NCBI GenBank assembly: GCA_030549775.1
Contig: CM060177.1
Coordinates: 28,205,014 to 28,269,013 of the forward strand
Source of the DNA: Tamarix chinensis
Taxonomy: Eukaryota; Streptophyta; Magnoliopsida; Caryophyllales; Tamaricaceae
Length of the DNA: 64,000 bases
Reading direction: 5' to 3'
Below are positions 24,916-36,685 of the stretch, in pieces. The notes beneath the pieces are model-generated. The model ran no database searches, was not told where the DNA came from, and was given only the letters and a program-made list of their open reading frames with translations. The translations under genes were made by a program, and so were the position numbers. Position 1 is the stretch's first letter. Each line of letters opens with the position of its first letter.

Positions 24916-25424
24916 TTTGGGACCAAGGCACCCAGGGAAAAACACACAATATTTCTCTCTCTCTGTTATATTGATTGTTTCCTGCTCTCTCTAGTCTCCG
25001 CAGAAACCTACGCCAACTCTACAGTCTACAGACTACACTCCACATCAATAAGAGTTAGAATGAAGAGGAACTAAAACTCAGGAACGAGCCGAAGCAGAAA
25101 ATGGGAAGACGACGGTGACCTGGTAGCCAATCGCCGCAGTAGTAGCACGGTGTACAGTATTTCAGACTTGGTGTCTCTTTTTCGTTCGGTTTCTTATTGA
25201 TACACATCTATTATAAATTCATAGGCATTTTTTTTATATATATATAAAAAAATGAACGTTTTTCATAAAATAAATGACTATCCATGAATATAAATATATA
25301 GATATGTCTAGTAAGAACTATTATTTATGATAAAAAGCTGAAAATCACCCTAATTTTTTGATATGTTTATAGTAGTTTCTACCGGTTTTCACCGCCTACT
25401 TTATTAGTTTTTCCAGACATTAAT
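24916..25424 (-). promoter_or_regulatory. 5' leader and promoter region of the GOST gene
   Basis: On the sense strand, GA-rich runs (complement of CTCTCTCTCTG at 24957-24967) lie just upstream of the start, as in plant leaders. A poly-A/TA tract at 25228-25252 marks the beginning of AT-rich intergenic DNA. No firm TATA box. Confidence 0.4.
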
Positions 25425-26010
25425 ATTTAATATTTATAAAAATATCATCAAATATTTTCAATACTATAGTTTTCTGATTTACAATAATTTTACTACTTAT
25501 TATGGATACTTTCATGACTCAAAATATAAATACCTAATATTTATAAAAAATAACACCGTTTTTTAATATTCAAATACTATAGTTCATTGAGAAACTTAGT
25601 TTATTCCACCTACTTAGAGTAATTTTTATCACTTAGTATTCGTTTGGTATGGGGTAATAGGGGTGGAAAAATTACCCCCATATTTTATATATCTTATATA
25701 ATCTATTTAAAATTAAATATTTTTATTCTAATGAATACCTATTTTAGATCTTAATTTAATCTAAAATGGATATTTTATTAAAATATATTTATTATTATTA
25801 AATACTTAATATAAAAGATGTAAAATAGAGGATAAATTTTTTCACCCCTATTACCCCCGTACCAAACAAGCTTTTAGTTTTCAAATATGAAACATAAATA
25901 CATAATACTTATAAAAATGTTATTGCATTTTTTAACACTAAAATAATATAGTTTCTTGAAAGAAGTGTCGGTAGTTTTTTCTACCTATTACGAGTAATTT
26001 TTATTACCTC
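25425..26010. repeat. Three degenerate tandem copies of a ~105-130 bp unit
   Basis: Copies at about 25425-25530, 25531-25637 and 25879-26010 share AATA..TAATA.TTATAAAAA, a poly-T/AATACTATAGTTT core and a TACTTA..AGTAATTTTTAT end. The third copy is separated from the second by the MITE at 25638-25870. Function unknown. Confidence 0.55.
25638..25870. mobile_element. MITE with ~33-bp inverted ends, second copy of the VSR-intron family
   Basis: The left end GTTTGGTATGGGGTAATAGG is mirrored by the complement of the right end, GTTTGGTACGGGGGTAATAG. Flanked by the imperfect 8-mers CACTTAGT and CTTTTAGT. The interior aligns, reversed, with 3704-3920. It has no open frame. Confidence 0.75.
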
Positions 26011-26258
26011 ATATGAATAGTTTTAAGAGTACCTCAGTTCTTATCGTAAAATGTGGTTCTCATTAAATATATATATAGACACACACATACACACACATCC
26101 ATATATATATATATATATATTGACAATTACTTAATACAGATATGACATCAAATATATATCTTTTATAAATAAATATATATGTCATAGTTTTCTGTCCATA
26201 TCTTTATATCCACAATGGATACCTTCTTGATATTTATCATATTTGTTTATCCACTATT
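26011..26258. other. AT-rich spacer with (CA)n and (TA)n runs
   Basis: Short ACACACACAT and (TA)10-like runs at 26081-26120, otherwise AT-rich. No gene. The last bases hold the target site ATATG of the next element. Confidence 0.5.
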
Positions 26259-26263
26259 ATATG

Positions 26264-27098
26264 TGATATGAATCTTAAAAATTTGTATTTAATTAATTTT
26301 GATAATTGCTGTAAATCATTTTATACTTATAATTGTTTGTCTTATTTTTGTGAATAAATAGGAAATATTGATGCAGCACATGGATTATGGATGCAGCTGC
26401 TGAAGTGTTGCAGAAATGTAATTTTAATACTTTTATGTAATCCCATGTGATACATTCGCCGGTAGAAATTGGCTAATGAAAATTAGGTTAGTTGTATAAT
26501 CCGCCACCCGGTCCATAATAATACATTAGCTGGATTGTGGATTAATCAACCCTTAATAGCCATGATTAGCTAGAATTAGTATTAGCTGATAGGAATTAAT
26601 GTCTAAATTTTATCTTGTAAATTGGGGGAGAAATTGTTGTATTATTTTGGGCTGATCGAGTGTCCAGCCTCGACCATTTTTACCAACCAATTTCCCTGAT
26701 TATGTATGTGGGCTATAGCGTGAGATTTGGGCTGATTGTATTGTGTATTTTATACAGTCTGTACGCCTCATATAAATAGGGGCATATACGTTTGTAATAT
26801 AGTTTTTTGGCTGATATACGACTTGTTTCTTGAATTCTCTCGAGCTTTCTCTCGCATTCTCTCTCTCTCTCTCTCTCAACGAACCTTTCACTCGCACCTT
26901 CTTCTGCTTCTGTCTCTGTCTTCGATCAATTCTTGATCGTGTTTTTGTCTCTCAAATTCAGTTGTCATTGTTAAACTGTGCCTCTGAATTCTTGAATCTT
27001 CCTTTGGGAGTTTTCCTTAGGCTGATTCCGGCGAATCGAACCCCACGCTCGATTAATTTCTTCGATCCTATTATGAAACCCTAATAGGTTTTCCATCA
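26264..27098 (+). repeat. 5' LTR of the chromovirus-like element
   Basis: 835 bp from TGATATGAATC to TTTTCCATCA. Contains the promoter (TATAAATA at 26771) and a (CT)n leader near 26862. The open frames within it are not conserved genes. Confidence 0.92.
26771..26778 (+). promoter_or_regulatory. LTR TATA box
   Basis: TATAAATA in CTCATATAAATAGGGGC, identical at 37163-37170 in the 3' LTR. A CT-rich leader follows about 60-100 bp later, consistent with an RNA polymerase II start shortly downstream. Confidence 0.7.
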
Positions 27099-27100
27099 TT

Positions 27101-27118
27101 TGGTATCATAGCCTCGAT
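27101..27118 (+). other. Primer-binding site, initiator tRNA-Met
   Basis: TGGTATCATAGCC, two bases after the LTR end, matches the plant iMet primer site TGGTATCAGAGCC except for one base. Confidence 0.85.
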
Positions 27119-27798
27119 TATTCGAGTGCTCGTGGTTTAATTGTTACTGCTAAGTTCTTTTTCATTACTGGTTCGTTATCTGTTGTTTTCGCTAACCCTA
27201 CTTTTGAAGTGCGAAATTTTAGGGTTTGTAAATGACAAAGGCTTTGACGATTTCCGTCATTCTTAAACCGGCGATTGGAGTGTTTTTGTCTACTGTTTCG
27301 AAGTTCCTGAAAGAAACTCTAATCGACCTAGGGTTTGGTCAAGAATTTGGATCTTGACTAATTTCGAGACGTATTTTCTATTGGTAACCTCGAATCGTTT
27401 TTTTTATTATATACTACTATATGCTATAATTAATTACCAATTTCTTTCGAAATATTAGTTTGTCTCGTGTGATAAGTATACAGGTTAAATAACCGGCAAA
27501 CCCTTTTGGTTTCAGGAAAGAAGTAAGACCTCCAAGAAGAGGGGTCCCTAATTAAGTGGATTATTTGTTTAAGCGCTTGCGGTAATATCGTTCTTTCTCA
27601 CTTATCTATCATTTTCGAACTGATATTTGCCTGGAAAATTCTGAGTAAGCTGTATTATTGACATATCTGATATTCATTGATACTGTAATATCTTTATAAT
27701 TAGTCTGTGTGTTTCTGTCTGTCTGAATTTATTAAATAAATTGATCCTGTTTAATTAGCTGTGGCTGTTTTAATTGATTAGATTAAAGGAATTTCATA
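27119..27798 (+). other. Untranslated leader of the chromovirus-like element
   Basis: About 680 bp between primer site and gag start without a coding frame. It would contain any RNA packaging signal; nothing specific is recognised. Confidence 0.5.
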
Positions 27799-29258
27799 AT
27801 GTCTAACAACAGACAATCTGTTAATCAATCTGTTTCCAATAATGACCTATTAAAAACTCTTAGGACTTTTCAAGAACAAATGATTGCTCAATTTATTGTA
27901 TTATCTGCTAATTTAGAACAAAGAATAGGAGAACAGGAAATAAGAATTAATGAGCTACAACATAATAGAGTTGAAACTAACCAAGTAGGGGTATTAGGAA
28001 GGGCTCCTATGGACCCTAGGATCATAATTCCACCTATAGCTAACCTAAAAGAGTTGGAAGATCAAGTATCCAATAATAGTGATAGGAGACCTAGGCAGAA
28101 CAATATACAAGAAAGAGAATTAGAGTTCATTGATAGGAATCTAAATCATCTTAAGCTTAGTATACCTAGTTTCAATGGCAGAAATGACCCTAATTATTAT
28201 TTTGAATGGGAAAGGAAGATAGAGCTAGTGTTTGAATGTCATAATTATTCAGATGAGAAGAAAATTAAGGTAGTTATAGTAGAATTTACTGAGTATGCTT
28301 CCTCTTGGTATCATAATCTTGTATTAACTAGGCGTAGGTGTGGGAAGCCACCTATACAGAGTTGGGAAGAGTTTAAAATTTTAATGAGAAAAAGGTTTGT
28401 ACCAAGTTACTATTATAGGGAGTTACATAAGAGATTACAAACAATCAGTCAAGGAATGAGAACACTGGATAATTACTATAAGGAATTAGAGGTCTTGATC
28501 ATTAAAACATGAATTATTGAGGATGATGATGCTACCATGGCTAGGTTTTTGAGTGGACTAAACTCTGAGAAAGCTGATAAAGTAGAATTATATCCTTGTG
28601 GAACTTTAGGTGAAATGGTAAACATAGCTACTAAGATAGATATTCAATTAAGGAAGTCTAGACAATATAAACCCCCTGGGATTGGATTAAGAGTACAGTA
28701 AAGAGAAATTTTTGGGGAACTACTTCTGGAAATTGGAAGAATACTAGTAAAGTTGAATCTAGAGTTAGGAATAATGAAGCTAAGATAGGAAATAAGTTTG
28801 AAAAGGGTAAGAATGTGATAACAAACCCTGTGAATGGATCAAGAAGAACTAGGGATATTAAATTTTTTAGATGTGGAGGATTGGGACATGTAGCTTCTGA
28901 GTGTCCAAACAAGAGAAACATTTTAATTAGAGAATCTAGAGACATAGAGTCTGAATCTGAAGAGGAGGATGTAGAGATTAGTGTAGTCAGAGAAGATGAT
29001 AGTGACTCAGAAGAAGAAATAGAACTGCCAGTGAGTAGAGATCTTTTTGTAGTACGTAGGGCTTTAAATAGTTACAAACTACCTGATTCTAATGCTATAC
29101 AGAGAGAAAATATATTTCATACTAGATGTTTAATTGATGATAAATGCTTTAACATGGCTATAGACAGTGGTAGCTGTATTAATGCTGCTGTTACCTTGTT
29201 AGTGTCTAAGTTAGGTTTAAAAACTACTAAACATCCAAAACCATATAGATTGCAATAG
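27799..29258 (+). pseudogene. gag with zinc-knuckle and start of protease, broken
   Basis: Capsid/nucleocapsid gene. The first open segment (27799-28512) starts MSNNRQSVNQS and contains the retrotransposon gag fold (LSIPSFNGRNDPNYYFEWER, SSWYHNLVLTRR, SWEEFKILMRKRFVPSYYYR). A TGA ends it, and similarity continues in the same and then a shifted frame. The zinc knuckle reads FFRCGGLGHVASEC, so the first of the four metal ligands is Phe instead of Cys. The acidic linker is followed by the retropepsin motif MAIDSGSCINA, the protease active site. A further stop lies at 29256. It normally forms one polyprotein with pol. Confidence 0.85.
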
Positions 29259-29418
29259 CTTAATGAGTTAGGAGATGTCAAAGTTAGTCAACAAATTTTA
29301 GTAAACTTAAAATTAGGAAAATATGAAGATTCTGTTTTATGTGATATAGTTCCTAAGCATGCTGCTCACCTGTTATTAGGTAGACCTTAGCAATATGATA
29401 GAAAGGTAATACATGATG
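29259..29418 (+). pseudogene. Remainder of the aspartic protease, up to the insertion
   Basis: After the stop at 29256 the frame continues with GDVKVSQQILVNLKLGKYED and HAAHLLLGRP, the C-terminal part of the retropepsin, another stop, then VIHDGY. It is cut at the GTTAT target site of the nested LTR; the frame resumes at 33767. Confidence 0.75.
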
Positions 29419-29894
29419 GTTATTAAAACACCCCAAAAATTCACTACTTTTTTTTTAAAGCGGAAGCAATTAAAATAGAATCACTTAAAACCTGTGAATT
29501 CTGGGGATGTTACCGCCACACTTAGTACCAGACCGGTTCTTTTCGACTGTTCCAGTACCAAGTGCTAAGGCTAAAGAAAAGATTTACATTAAATTCAAAT
29601 CAACAGTTCATAAAAGAACTCGAAAGATCATACCTTAAAATCAGAGTACGCATAAACGTTTATAAATGTAATAAAATAGAAATCAGAGTGCGAAATCAAA
29701 GAGGATAAATACTACAATACAAAGAAATAATAGCAGGAAATAAAATTGCATAAAGACTGAAACGCGGCCAGAACTCTCTCGAACTTTGAGCCAACCAAGC
29801 TCAACACACAGCCCCAACTGATGTCTCGCCCACCTGCATAAATCCAAAAGGGCATACTACTCGTGGGAATGAGCAGCACCCATGAAAGGGTGAT

Positions 29895-29911
29895 CAGTAC
29901 GCTACGTACTG
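29895..29911. repeat. Conserved palindrome CAGTACG-cta-CGTACTG
   Basis: Seven-base-pair arms with a three-base spacer. On the LTR sense strand it reads CAGTACGTAGCGTACTG, identical to 55294-55310 and 61950-61966 although the surrounding LTR has diverged strongly. Confidence 0.8.
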
Positions 29912-30124
29912 AGTAAGGTAACCGAGCACTAAGGCCAACACACAAGCACATAATCCATGCAGAATAATAACAGGGCAATCCAACGTAACAACATAAAGGT
30001 ATATGAACAATTCAAGTAAAAGTACAAAGGCCCAATTATAGTTCGGATTAATTACTTAATTAATCTTTTTATCGAAAGTCGATACACACCAAGCCATTTT
30101 ATCAATCCATGCGAGTACAAGAAC

Positions 30125-30475
30125 ACCCCACTATTATAGCCGGTGGGTCGGTCACACATAGAGCATCATGCCCTAACCACTATTATTACCGGTGGAGCGG
30201 TCACATATAGGGTACAACCCTAACCACTATTCCTGACCGGTGGATCGGTCTGGTTCCTGCTCGCATGGTGTTCCACTGTAAGTAATTAGTATCTTTTAAG
30301 AGCTTTAACGATACTGGTTTGTGTTTATTGAGCTCGAGTCACCCCACTATTATTACCGGTGGGCCGGTCACATATAGGACCTCATGTCCTAACCACTATT
30401 ATAACCGGTGGATCGGTCGCACATAGGACTACGCGTCCTAACCACTATTTCTGACCGGTGGATCGGTCTGGACTC
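30125..30475 (-). repeat. Hairpin-unit arrays in the nested solo LTR
   Basis: Two arrays (about 30125-30255 and 30345-30475) separated by a spacer. On the LTR sense strand each unit reads ACCG.yCCACCGG, then an AT stretch ending AATAGTGG, then a dyad. The dyads are TAGGGT-tgt-ACCCTA, TAGGGC-atgat-GCTCTA (one G-T pair), TAGGAC-gcgta-GTCCTA and TAGGAC-atgag-GTCCTA. The last unit of each array lacks the dyad. Confidence 0.8.
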
Positions 30476-30579
30476 GGCTCAACTACTAAACAGAGACTAT
30501 TAAGCTCAATATCACCACATATTACAATCATCATACATCATATCAACATCACTCCAAACCACACTCTCCATGTAAACCA

Positions 30580-31100
30580 CACACAACCAGCTCACAACAA
30601 CAACTCACAAACTCCACTAACCACATGCATACCCCATAGCTCAACCCATGCAAACCCTAACTCCATGCCACACCTATGAACTAGCAATGCAAACCTCACT
30701 TAACTACACTTACATGCAAACCTAGCTCCCATGCGAACCCTAACTCCACGTAACCCATGACTGCATGCAAACCCAGTTCATATGCCAACCCTAACTCACA
30801 TGCAATCCTCAACTCAACATAGATCGCATTCCCATACTAACCCTAATTCACATGCAAGCCCTAATTCACATACAAACCTCAACTCCACGTAGACATACTT
30901 CCATGCAAACCATAATACCATACCATATCATTCAAAACCAATACCCATACCATATCATGCAAAACCAACACCCATACCCTATCAAGAAAAACCATAACAC
31001 CATACCCCCTTCATGTAAAACCCTAACACCATGCCATTTCATGCAAACTACTAACACCATACTATTTTATGCCAAACCCTAGCAGCATGCAACTCCATCA
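30580..31100 (-). repeat. Decayed minisatellite of the giant LTR
   Basis: Irregular repeats of CATGCAAACCCTAACTC and CATGCAAAACC. The complement contains TTAGGGTTTGCATGG, the same words as in the minisatellites at 53640-54360 and 60360-61020, at the homologous position. The small open frames here are by-products of the repeat. Confidence 0.65.
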
Positions 31101-31604
31101 TTATTTTACTATCACATCATGCATGTCTTGAAACCACATTATACAACAATAACAACATAAATGTACACATGATTCTCATGCCACCATTTATCCACACCAA
31201 CATACTTCAATCCCATAATCATGCTGTATTAATAACAATTATACAACATTCACACGAAATGCACTATAACTAACATCACATGGCATGCATAGCATAAAAT
31301 CACATAATACAAGTATGGCCTTAGCACCCCTTACCTAAAACGTCACCTGTCTTGGAGCATGCTCCTATACCACTTGAGGGCTTTGGTTGGACTCACCTAC
31401 TATGGGAAAAATACTAGGATTAGGTTTTCTCTTAAGAATGCTAGTATTTTTAACTTACCACAAGACCTTATTTTTAATTAACAATTATTATATTAGAATT
31501 GACTCTACAAAATACTAGTAGAATATTAATAATAAAACTAATGCAGTTCAAAATAAAAGGTGATATAAGGGTTTCTGCCCTTCACCAAAATAATATGAGT
31601 AAAG

Positions 31605-31651
<47 letters not shown>
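31605..31651. repeat. (AAT)n microsatellite in the solo LTR
   Basis: Uninterrupted AAT repeat, followed by AT-rich sequence with further short AAT runs up to about 32200. The LTRs at 52 and 59 kb have the complementary (ATT)n in the same place. Confidence 0.9.
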
Positions 31652-32399
31652 TCTATAATAACTAAATATTATAAATAAAGATAATATCAAGAATAATAAT
31701 AATAATAACAATAACAATAATATATAAGCTTTAAAATTTAAAGTGGGGTTTCGACCCTACTTATAACTAATGACCTACTATTTATTAATATTAATAATAA
31801 AATTAATAACATATATAATAATATTGAAATAATAAAGATAATGATAATATTATTATTAATGGTTATAAGAACAATAGAAATAATAATACTAAAATACATA
31901 AGTGTGAATGTTAATACAAAATTAGGGCCTAAGATTTTCCAGAATAATTAATAAAATGTTAATAATAATTATTCTAATAATTATAATATTAATAATAATA
32001 AGAATAATGATAATAATCATATAATAATTCAATTAATAACTTAAAATTCGAAACTACAATAAAATTATTTTATTACCATTCCCACCCTCAAGTACAATTC
32101 AGCATAAATTTTATATCAAATAATAATAATATTAATAGCAAGGAAATTATTATTATATCCGAATAGTTATTAATAAATAAGATAAAAATGGAATAATTTA
32201 CAATAAATAGTAAATAATGACTAAGGAGGTCTAGGGTTTCACCTTGAGTCGGCAGGAATGGGCGGCACCGACGGTGGTTCACGACGGTGGCCGGAAAAAA
32301 TGATCTAAGAGGGAAAAAGATGAAGAAAAAGAGAGAAGGAGCAGGGGAAAAATTAAAATAAGGTTTTGATTCGGTAGAGGAGGATTAGAGGGAGTTTTT

Positions 32400-33340
32400 G
32401 GGTGGTTCAGAGGGCAGTAAAAGTGGCGGAAACGGCGGCGGACGGCGACTTAAGGGTTTCGGGATGAAAATTCTGGCGAGATGAGCAACAAACTTTGCAC
32501 AGTTATTGAGGCCCGTGCAAGAATAATCGAAGGTTGAAAATGACTTAGTTAATTAGAGGAAATTTCAGGGAAGACATTGGAAAGCTGCGGTGGCGCTGAG
32601 CTTGGCTATCGGCGGTGAAAACGGCGTCTGAAGTTGCGGTGGCGGCAGCCTGCACTTAGGGTTTCAGGTAAGAAAAGAAATCCAAAACTCCTACCATTAG
32701 GCTATTTATAGATGTTGGAATGGATAATGAGGAGCTGGAGGTCGACAGAGAGGTAGTAAGTGCAAGAATTTGGGTGGCCGGAGGCAGTAATTGATCGGCC
32801 AACGTTTGGGTTGCTTCGAAATTTTGCGAGGCTGGGGAGAAGAAACGGGCGAGATTTAACGTCCAATAATTATGCCAATTTACTCCTGGAGTTAAGAGGA
32901 AGACAATGAGGCAAGAAACGGCCGGTATTAATCACCTTAGCCGAAGAGGCCATTGATGGGGTCGAAGGTTTCATCGCATCGACGGGGAAAGACGGAGGGA
33001 GAAGGAAGAAGAAAGAAGGTGGGCTGGTCGGCCGAGGAAGGAAAAGAAAAGGGGAGAACCGGGCGGTTCGCGCGCCGATTAGGCCCTCACTTAACGAGAC
33101 GCAGCGTCTCGACATGAAATCAACCAAAACGCCGCGTTTGGGCGCACGCAGGAAGAAGGCTAACGACGCTGGGCCGCGGGAGAAGAAAGGAAGAAAAAGG
33201 AAAGAGGATTGGGCCGCGTTAGGCCTATTCGGTGGAAGAAGGAGGAAGAAAGAAAAGAAAGAAAAGAAAGAAAAGAAAGAAAAGGAGAGAAGAAAAAGAA
33301 AGAGGAAAAAAGAAAAAAAAGAAGAAAATAAGGTTTTGGA
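32400..33340 (-). other. CT/GC-rich leader part of the solo LTR
   Basis: The only GC-rich part of the LTR. On the sense strand it is CT-rich and holds GAGACGCTGCGTCTCG (near 33097) and ACGCGGCGTTTTGG, dyad motifs resembling those at 58080-58180 in the other LTR. A purine-rich run (33240-33330) makes a meaningless Lys/Glu frame on the plus strand. Probably promoter and leader. Confidence 0.5.
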
Positions 33341-33766
33341 TTTAAATAAATTAATTAGAATATTTAGGATCTTTAAAAATAATAATATTTAAATAAAATA
33401 ATATTTAAATCCCTTTTTAGGCTAAAATAAGATTTTTGAAATATTTTCCATAAATTCTATTTTAATTAGCAAAACACCCAAGTTTTCTTCCATTAAATTA
33501 TTTATAAAAATAATATTAATTTGGAACTATTTTCTCGTTCTTATTTTAAATAAAATAATTTATTTAGTTAATTCCCAAATTAAAATCTTAATTAGTTAAA
33601 ATACCCAAATTCCTCCTAATAAAAATAGTTATAAATTTATTCTTGATTTATCCTAATTAATTTCCTTTTATTTTAATTAAATCATTTATTTAATTAATTT
33701 TTTTATAATAAAAGCTCATTTAAATATAATATTTAAGATTAGAATTTTTCGGGGCATTTTAGTTAT

Positions 33767-36685
33767 AAGAACAGATATACATTACAGAAGGATGATAGAA
33801 AGATTGTGTTAGCACCTATGACTCCAAAAGAGATTTTTGAGGATCAAATTAAAATTATGTTTGATTATAAGGAATTATCTAAACTTAGTTTGGAGACTGA
33901 GATTAGTTCAAAGGAAATTAAGGGAACATCTGGGTTTTATGCTAAAAGTAAGGATGTAGGAAAGGCTATGAAGAGACATGCCAATGTATATTTGATGGTT
34001 TATAAGGAATGTTATGAGTGTTAGTTAGGAATAAGTGAAGAAGTACCTAGTAAAGTAAAATAATTATTGGAAGAATATAGTGGATTGTTTCCTGGGGACA
34101 TTCCTAGTGGATTACCTCCATTAAGGGGAATAAAGCATCAAATAGATTTTGTTCCAAGAGCTGTTATACCAAACAGACCTGCTTATAGGGCTAATCCTGA
34201 GGAAGTTAAGGAATTAAAAAGGTAGGTTTCTGAATTGCTAAGTAAGGGATATATTAAGGAATCTATGAGTCCTTGTGCAGTTCCAGTGTTATTAGTACCT
34301 AAAAAGGATGGTAGTTGGAGGATGTGTGTGGATAGCAGGGCAGTAAATAAGGTAAGTATAAAGTATAGCTATCCCATACCTAGACTTGATGAGATGTTTG
34401 ATCTATTACATGGTCCTATTATATTTTCAAAAATAGATTTAAAAATTGGATATCATCAAATTAGGATGAAACCAGGAGATGAGTGGAAGACAGCTTTTAA
34501 AACTAATTTTGGATTGTATGAATGGTTAGTGATGCCTTTTGGATTATCCAATGCACCTAGTACTTTTATGAGGCTTATGAACTATGTTTTGAGGGACTTT
34601 ATTGGAAAATTTGTGGTTGTTTATTTTGATGATATACTTATATATAGTAAGTCTTTAGAGGAACACTTGAAACACTTAAGGATTATTTTGGATGTGTTTA
34701 AGACTAAACAACTTTATGCTAATTTAACTAAGTCTAGATTTTGTCTGGAAAATGTGGTTTTCTTAGGATTTGTGGTAGGAAAAGATGGCATATTGTGGAT
34801 AGAGATAAGATTAAAGCTATTCAAGAATGGTCTGTGCCAAAGAGTGTGACTGAAGTAAGAAGTTTTCATGGATTGTGTTCTTTCTATAGGAGATTTGTTA
34901 GGAATTTTAGTACTATAGCTGCTCCCTTGACTGCCATAACAAGGAAGGATAATGGATTTAGGTGGGGTTTAGAACAACAAGAATCTTTTGAGACACTTAA
35001 AACTAAATTAACCCAAGCACCTGTGTTAAGCCTTCCTGACTTTGAAAAGATGTTTGAATTAGATTGTGATGCTTCATGGTTAGGAATAGGGGTTGTACTT
35101 TCTCAAGAGGGCAAACCAATAGCTTATTTTAGTGAGAAATTAAATGGTAGTACTCTGAATTATTCTACATATGAAAAGGAATTGTTTGCTTTAGTGAGGG
35201 CTTTAGAAGTTTGGCAACATTATTTGTGGCATAGAGAGTTTGTGATTAATACTGATCAAGAGGCTATTAAATATTTAAAAATTCAATCAAAGTTAAATAG
35301 GAGATAGGGTAGATGGATAGAGTTTATTGAAAGTTTTCCTTACATGATTAAGTATAAGAAAGGCAGTGATAATATAGTTGCTGATGCTCTATCTAGGAGA
35401 TATGCTTTATTAAATGCTGCAGATACTACTTTGTTAGGTTTTTCTAGTATGAAATTGTTATACTTGGAAGATCTTGATTTTAAAGAAATTTATAAAAATT
35501 TTGAAGTCTCTACGCAGGGAAAATATTTTATCACTGAAGGTTATTTGTTTAGGGAAAATAGGTTATGTATTTCTGAATGTTCTTACAGAGGATTATTAAT
35601 TCAAGAAGCTCATAATGGTGGGTTAATGGCACATTTAGGATTTTAGAAAACTTTAAACATATTGAATGATCATTTTATTGGCCTCACATGAAGAAAGATA
35701 TGTTAAAATATTGTGTCAATTGTGTTGCTTGTAGATAGGCTAAAACTACTTCAAAACCATTTGGTTTATATAATCCCTTGCCTGTATCTAACCACCCTTG
35801 GGTTGATGTTTCTTTGGATTTTATTTTAGGCTTACCTAGGACTAATAGGGCTAAGGATTCAATAATGGTTGTAGTAGACATGTTTAGTAAGATGACTCAT
35901 TTTATACCTTGTAATAAAACAAATGATGCTGTGGCTGTGGCTGAACTATTTTTTTCTAATATAGTTAAATTACATGGCATACCTAAGACTATAGTTTCAG
36001 ATAGGGATGTTAAATTTTTGAGTCATTTTTTGAAGGTCTTGTGGGGAAAATTAGGAACTAAATTATTATTTTCCACAACTTGTCACCCTCAAACTGATGG
36101 ACAAACTGAGGTAGTAAATAGAACATTAGGTAATATATTAAGGGTTGTCCTTGGAAAGAATCTTAGATAATGGGAATATGTTTTACCTCAGGTAGAGTTT
36201 GCTTATAATAGGACTTTGCATTCTACAACTAATAAGAATCCATTTGAAATTGTGTATGGTTTTAATCCTTTGACTCCTTTAGACCTGAGTCCTTTACCTC
36301 ATGCTGATTTGCAAAATTTTGATGCTGAATCTAGAGCTAATAATATAAAGAAGTTACATGAGTCTGTAAGTTAACAAATCAATAAAAAGGTGCTGCAAAT
36401 GGCTGAAAATGCTAATAAAAGGAGGAGAAAAATGGTTTTTAAACCTGGGGACTTAGTTTGGGTACATCTTAGGAAGGAGAGGTTTCCAAATCTTAGGAAG
36501 TCAAAATTAGATTCTAGAGGAAATGGACCATTTACCGTGTTAGAGAAAATTAATGACAATGCTTATAAGATTGATTTACCTGCTAAATTTGGGAATGCTA
36601 GTAATTCTTTTAATGTGGCTAATCTTAGTCCATTTCTGGAACTTAGTCAGGTTTCAGGGGCGAAACATTTTCAAGAAGAGGGGAG
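33767..36685 (+). pseudogene. pol: reverse transcriptase, RNase H, integrase (degenerate)
   Basis: Replication and integration enzymes of the chromovirus-like element. RT (about 34080-34810) has the [29 protein letters not shown] and [11 protein letters not shown] blocks; the catalytic YFDD is intact. A frameshift near 34790 leads into RNase H ([47 protein letters not shown]). A TAG at 35305 precedes VADALSRR. Integrase retains the catalytic Asp residues ([17 protein letters not shown]) and Glu ([10 protein letters not shown]); the zinc-binding region is broken by stops at 35644 and about 35735. A further stop at 36168 and one at 36373 precede the GPY/F module (GNGPFTVLEKINDNAYKIDL). Several stops replace Gln, as expected from C-to-T decay. 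Not functional. Confidence 0.92.
36673..36685 (+). other. Polypurine tract
   Basis: AAGAAGAGGGGAG directly abuts the 3' LTR start and would prime plus-strand DNA synthesis. Confidence 0.85.

Larger units (their letters stand above)
29424..33761 (-). mobile_element. Nested 4.3-kb solo LTR (reverse), giant-LTR family
   Basis: Flanked by GTTAT at 29419-29423 and 33762-33766; removing the insert with one GTTAT copy restores the protease-RT reading frame. On the minus strand it begins TAAAATGCCCCGAAAAATTC and ends GGGGTGTTTTA, comparable to TGATGAAATACCCC...GGGGGTGTTACA of the LTR at 57583-62477. The two also share AGTGTGGCGGTAACA near the end, the CAGTACGTAGCGTACTG palindrome, the hairpin arrays, an ATTAGGGTTTGCATGG-type minisatellite, (TAA)n runs and a CT-rich leader, all in the same order. 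No internal genes remain. Confidence 0.85.

Noticed and set aside
33114..33392. Lys/Glu-rich frame
   Set aside because: Comes from a purine run in the antisense of an LTR leader.
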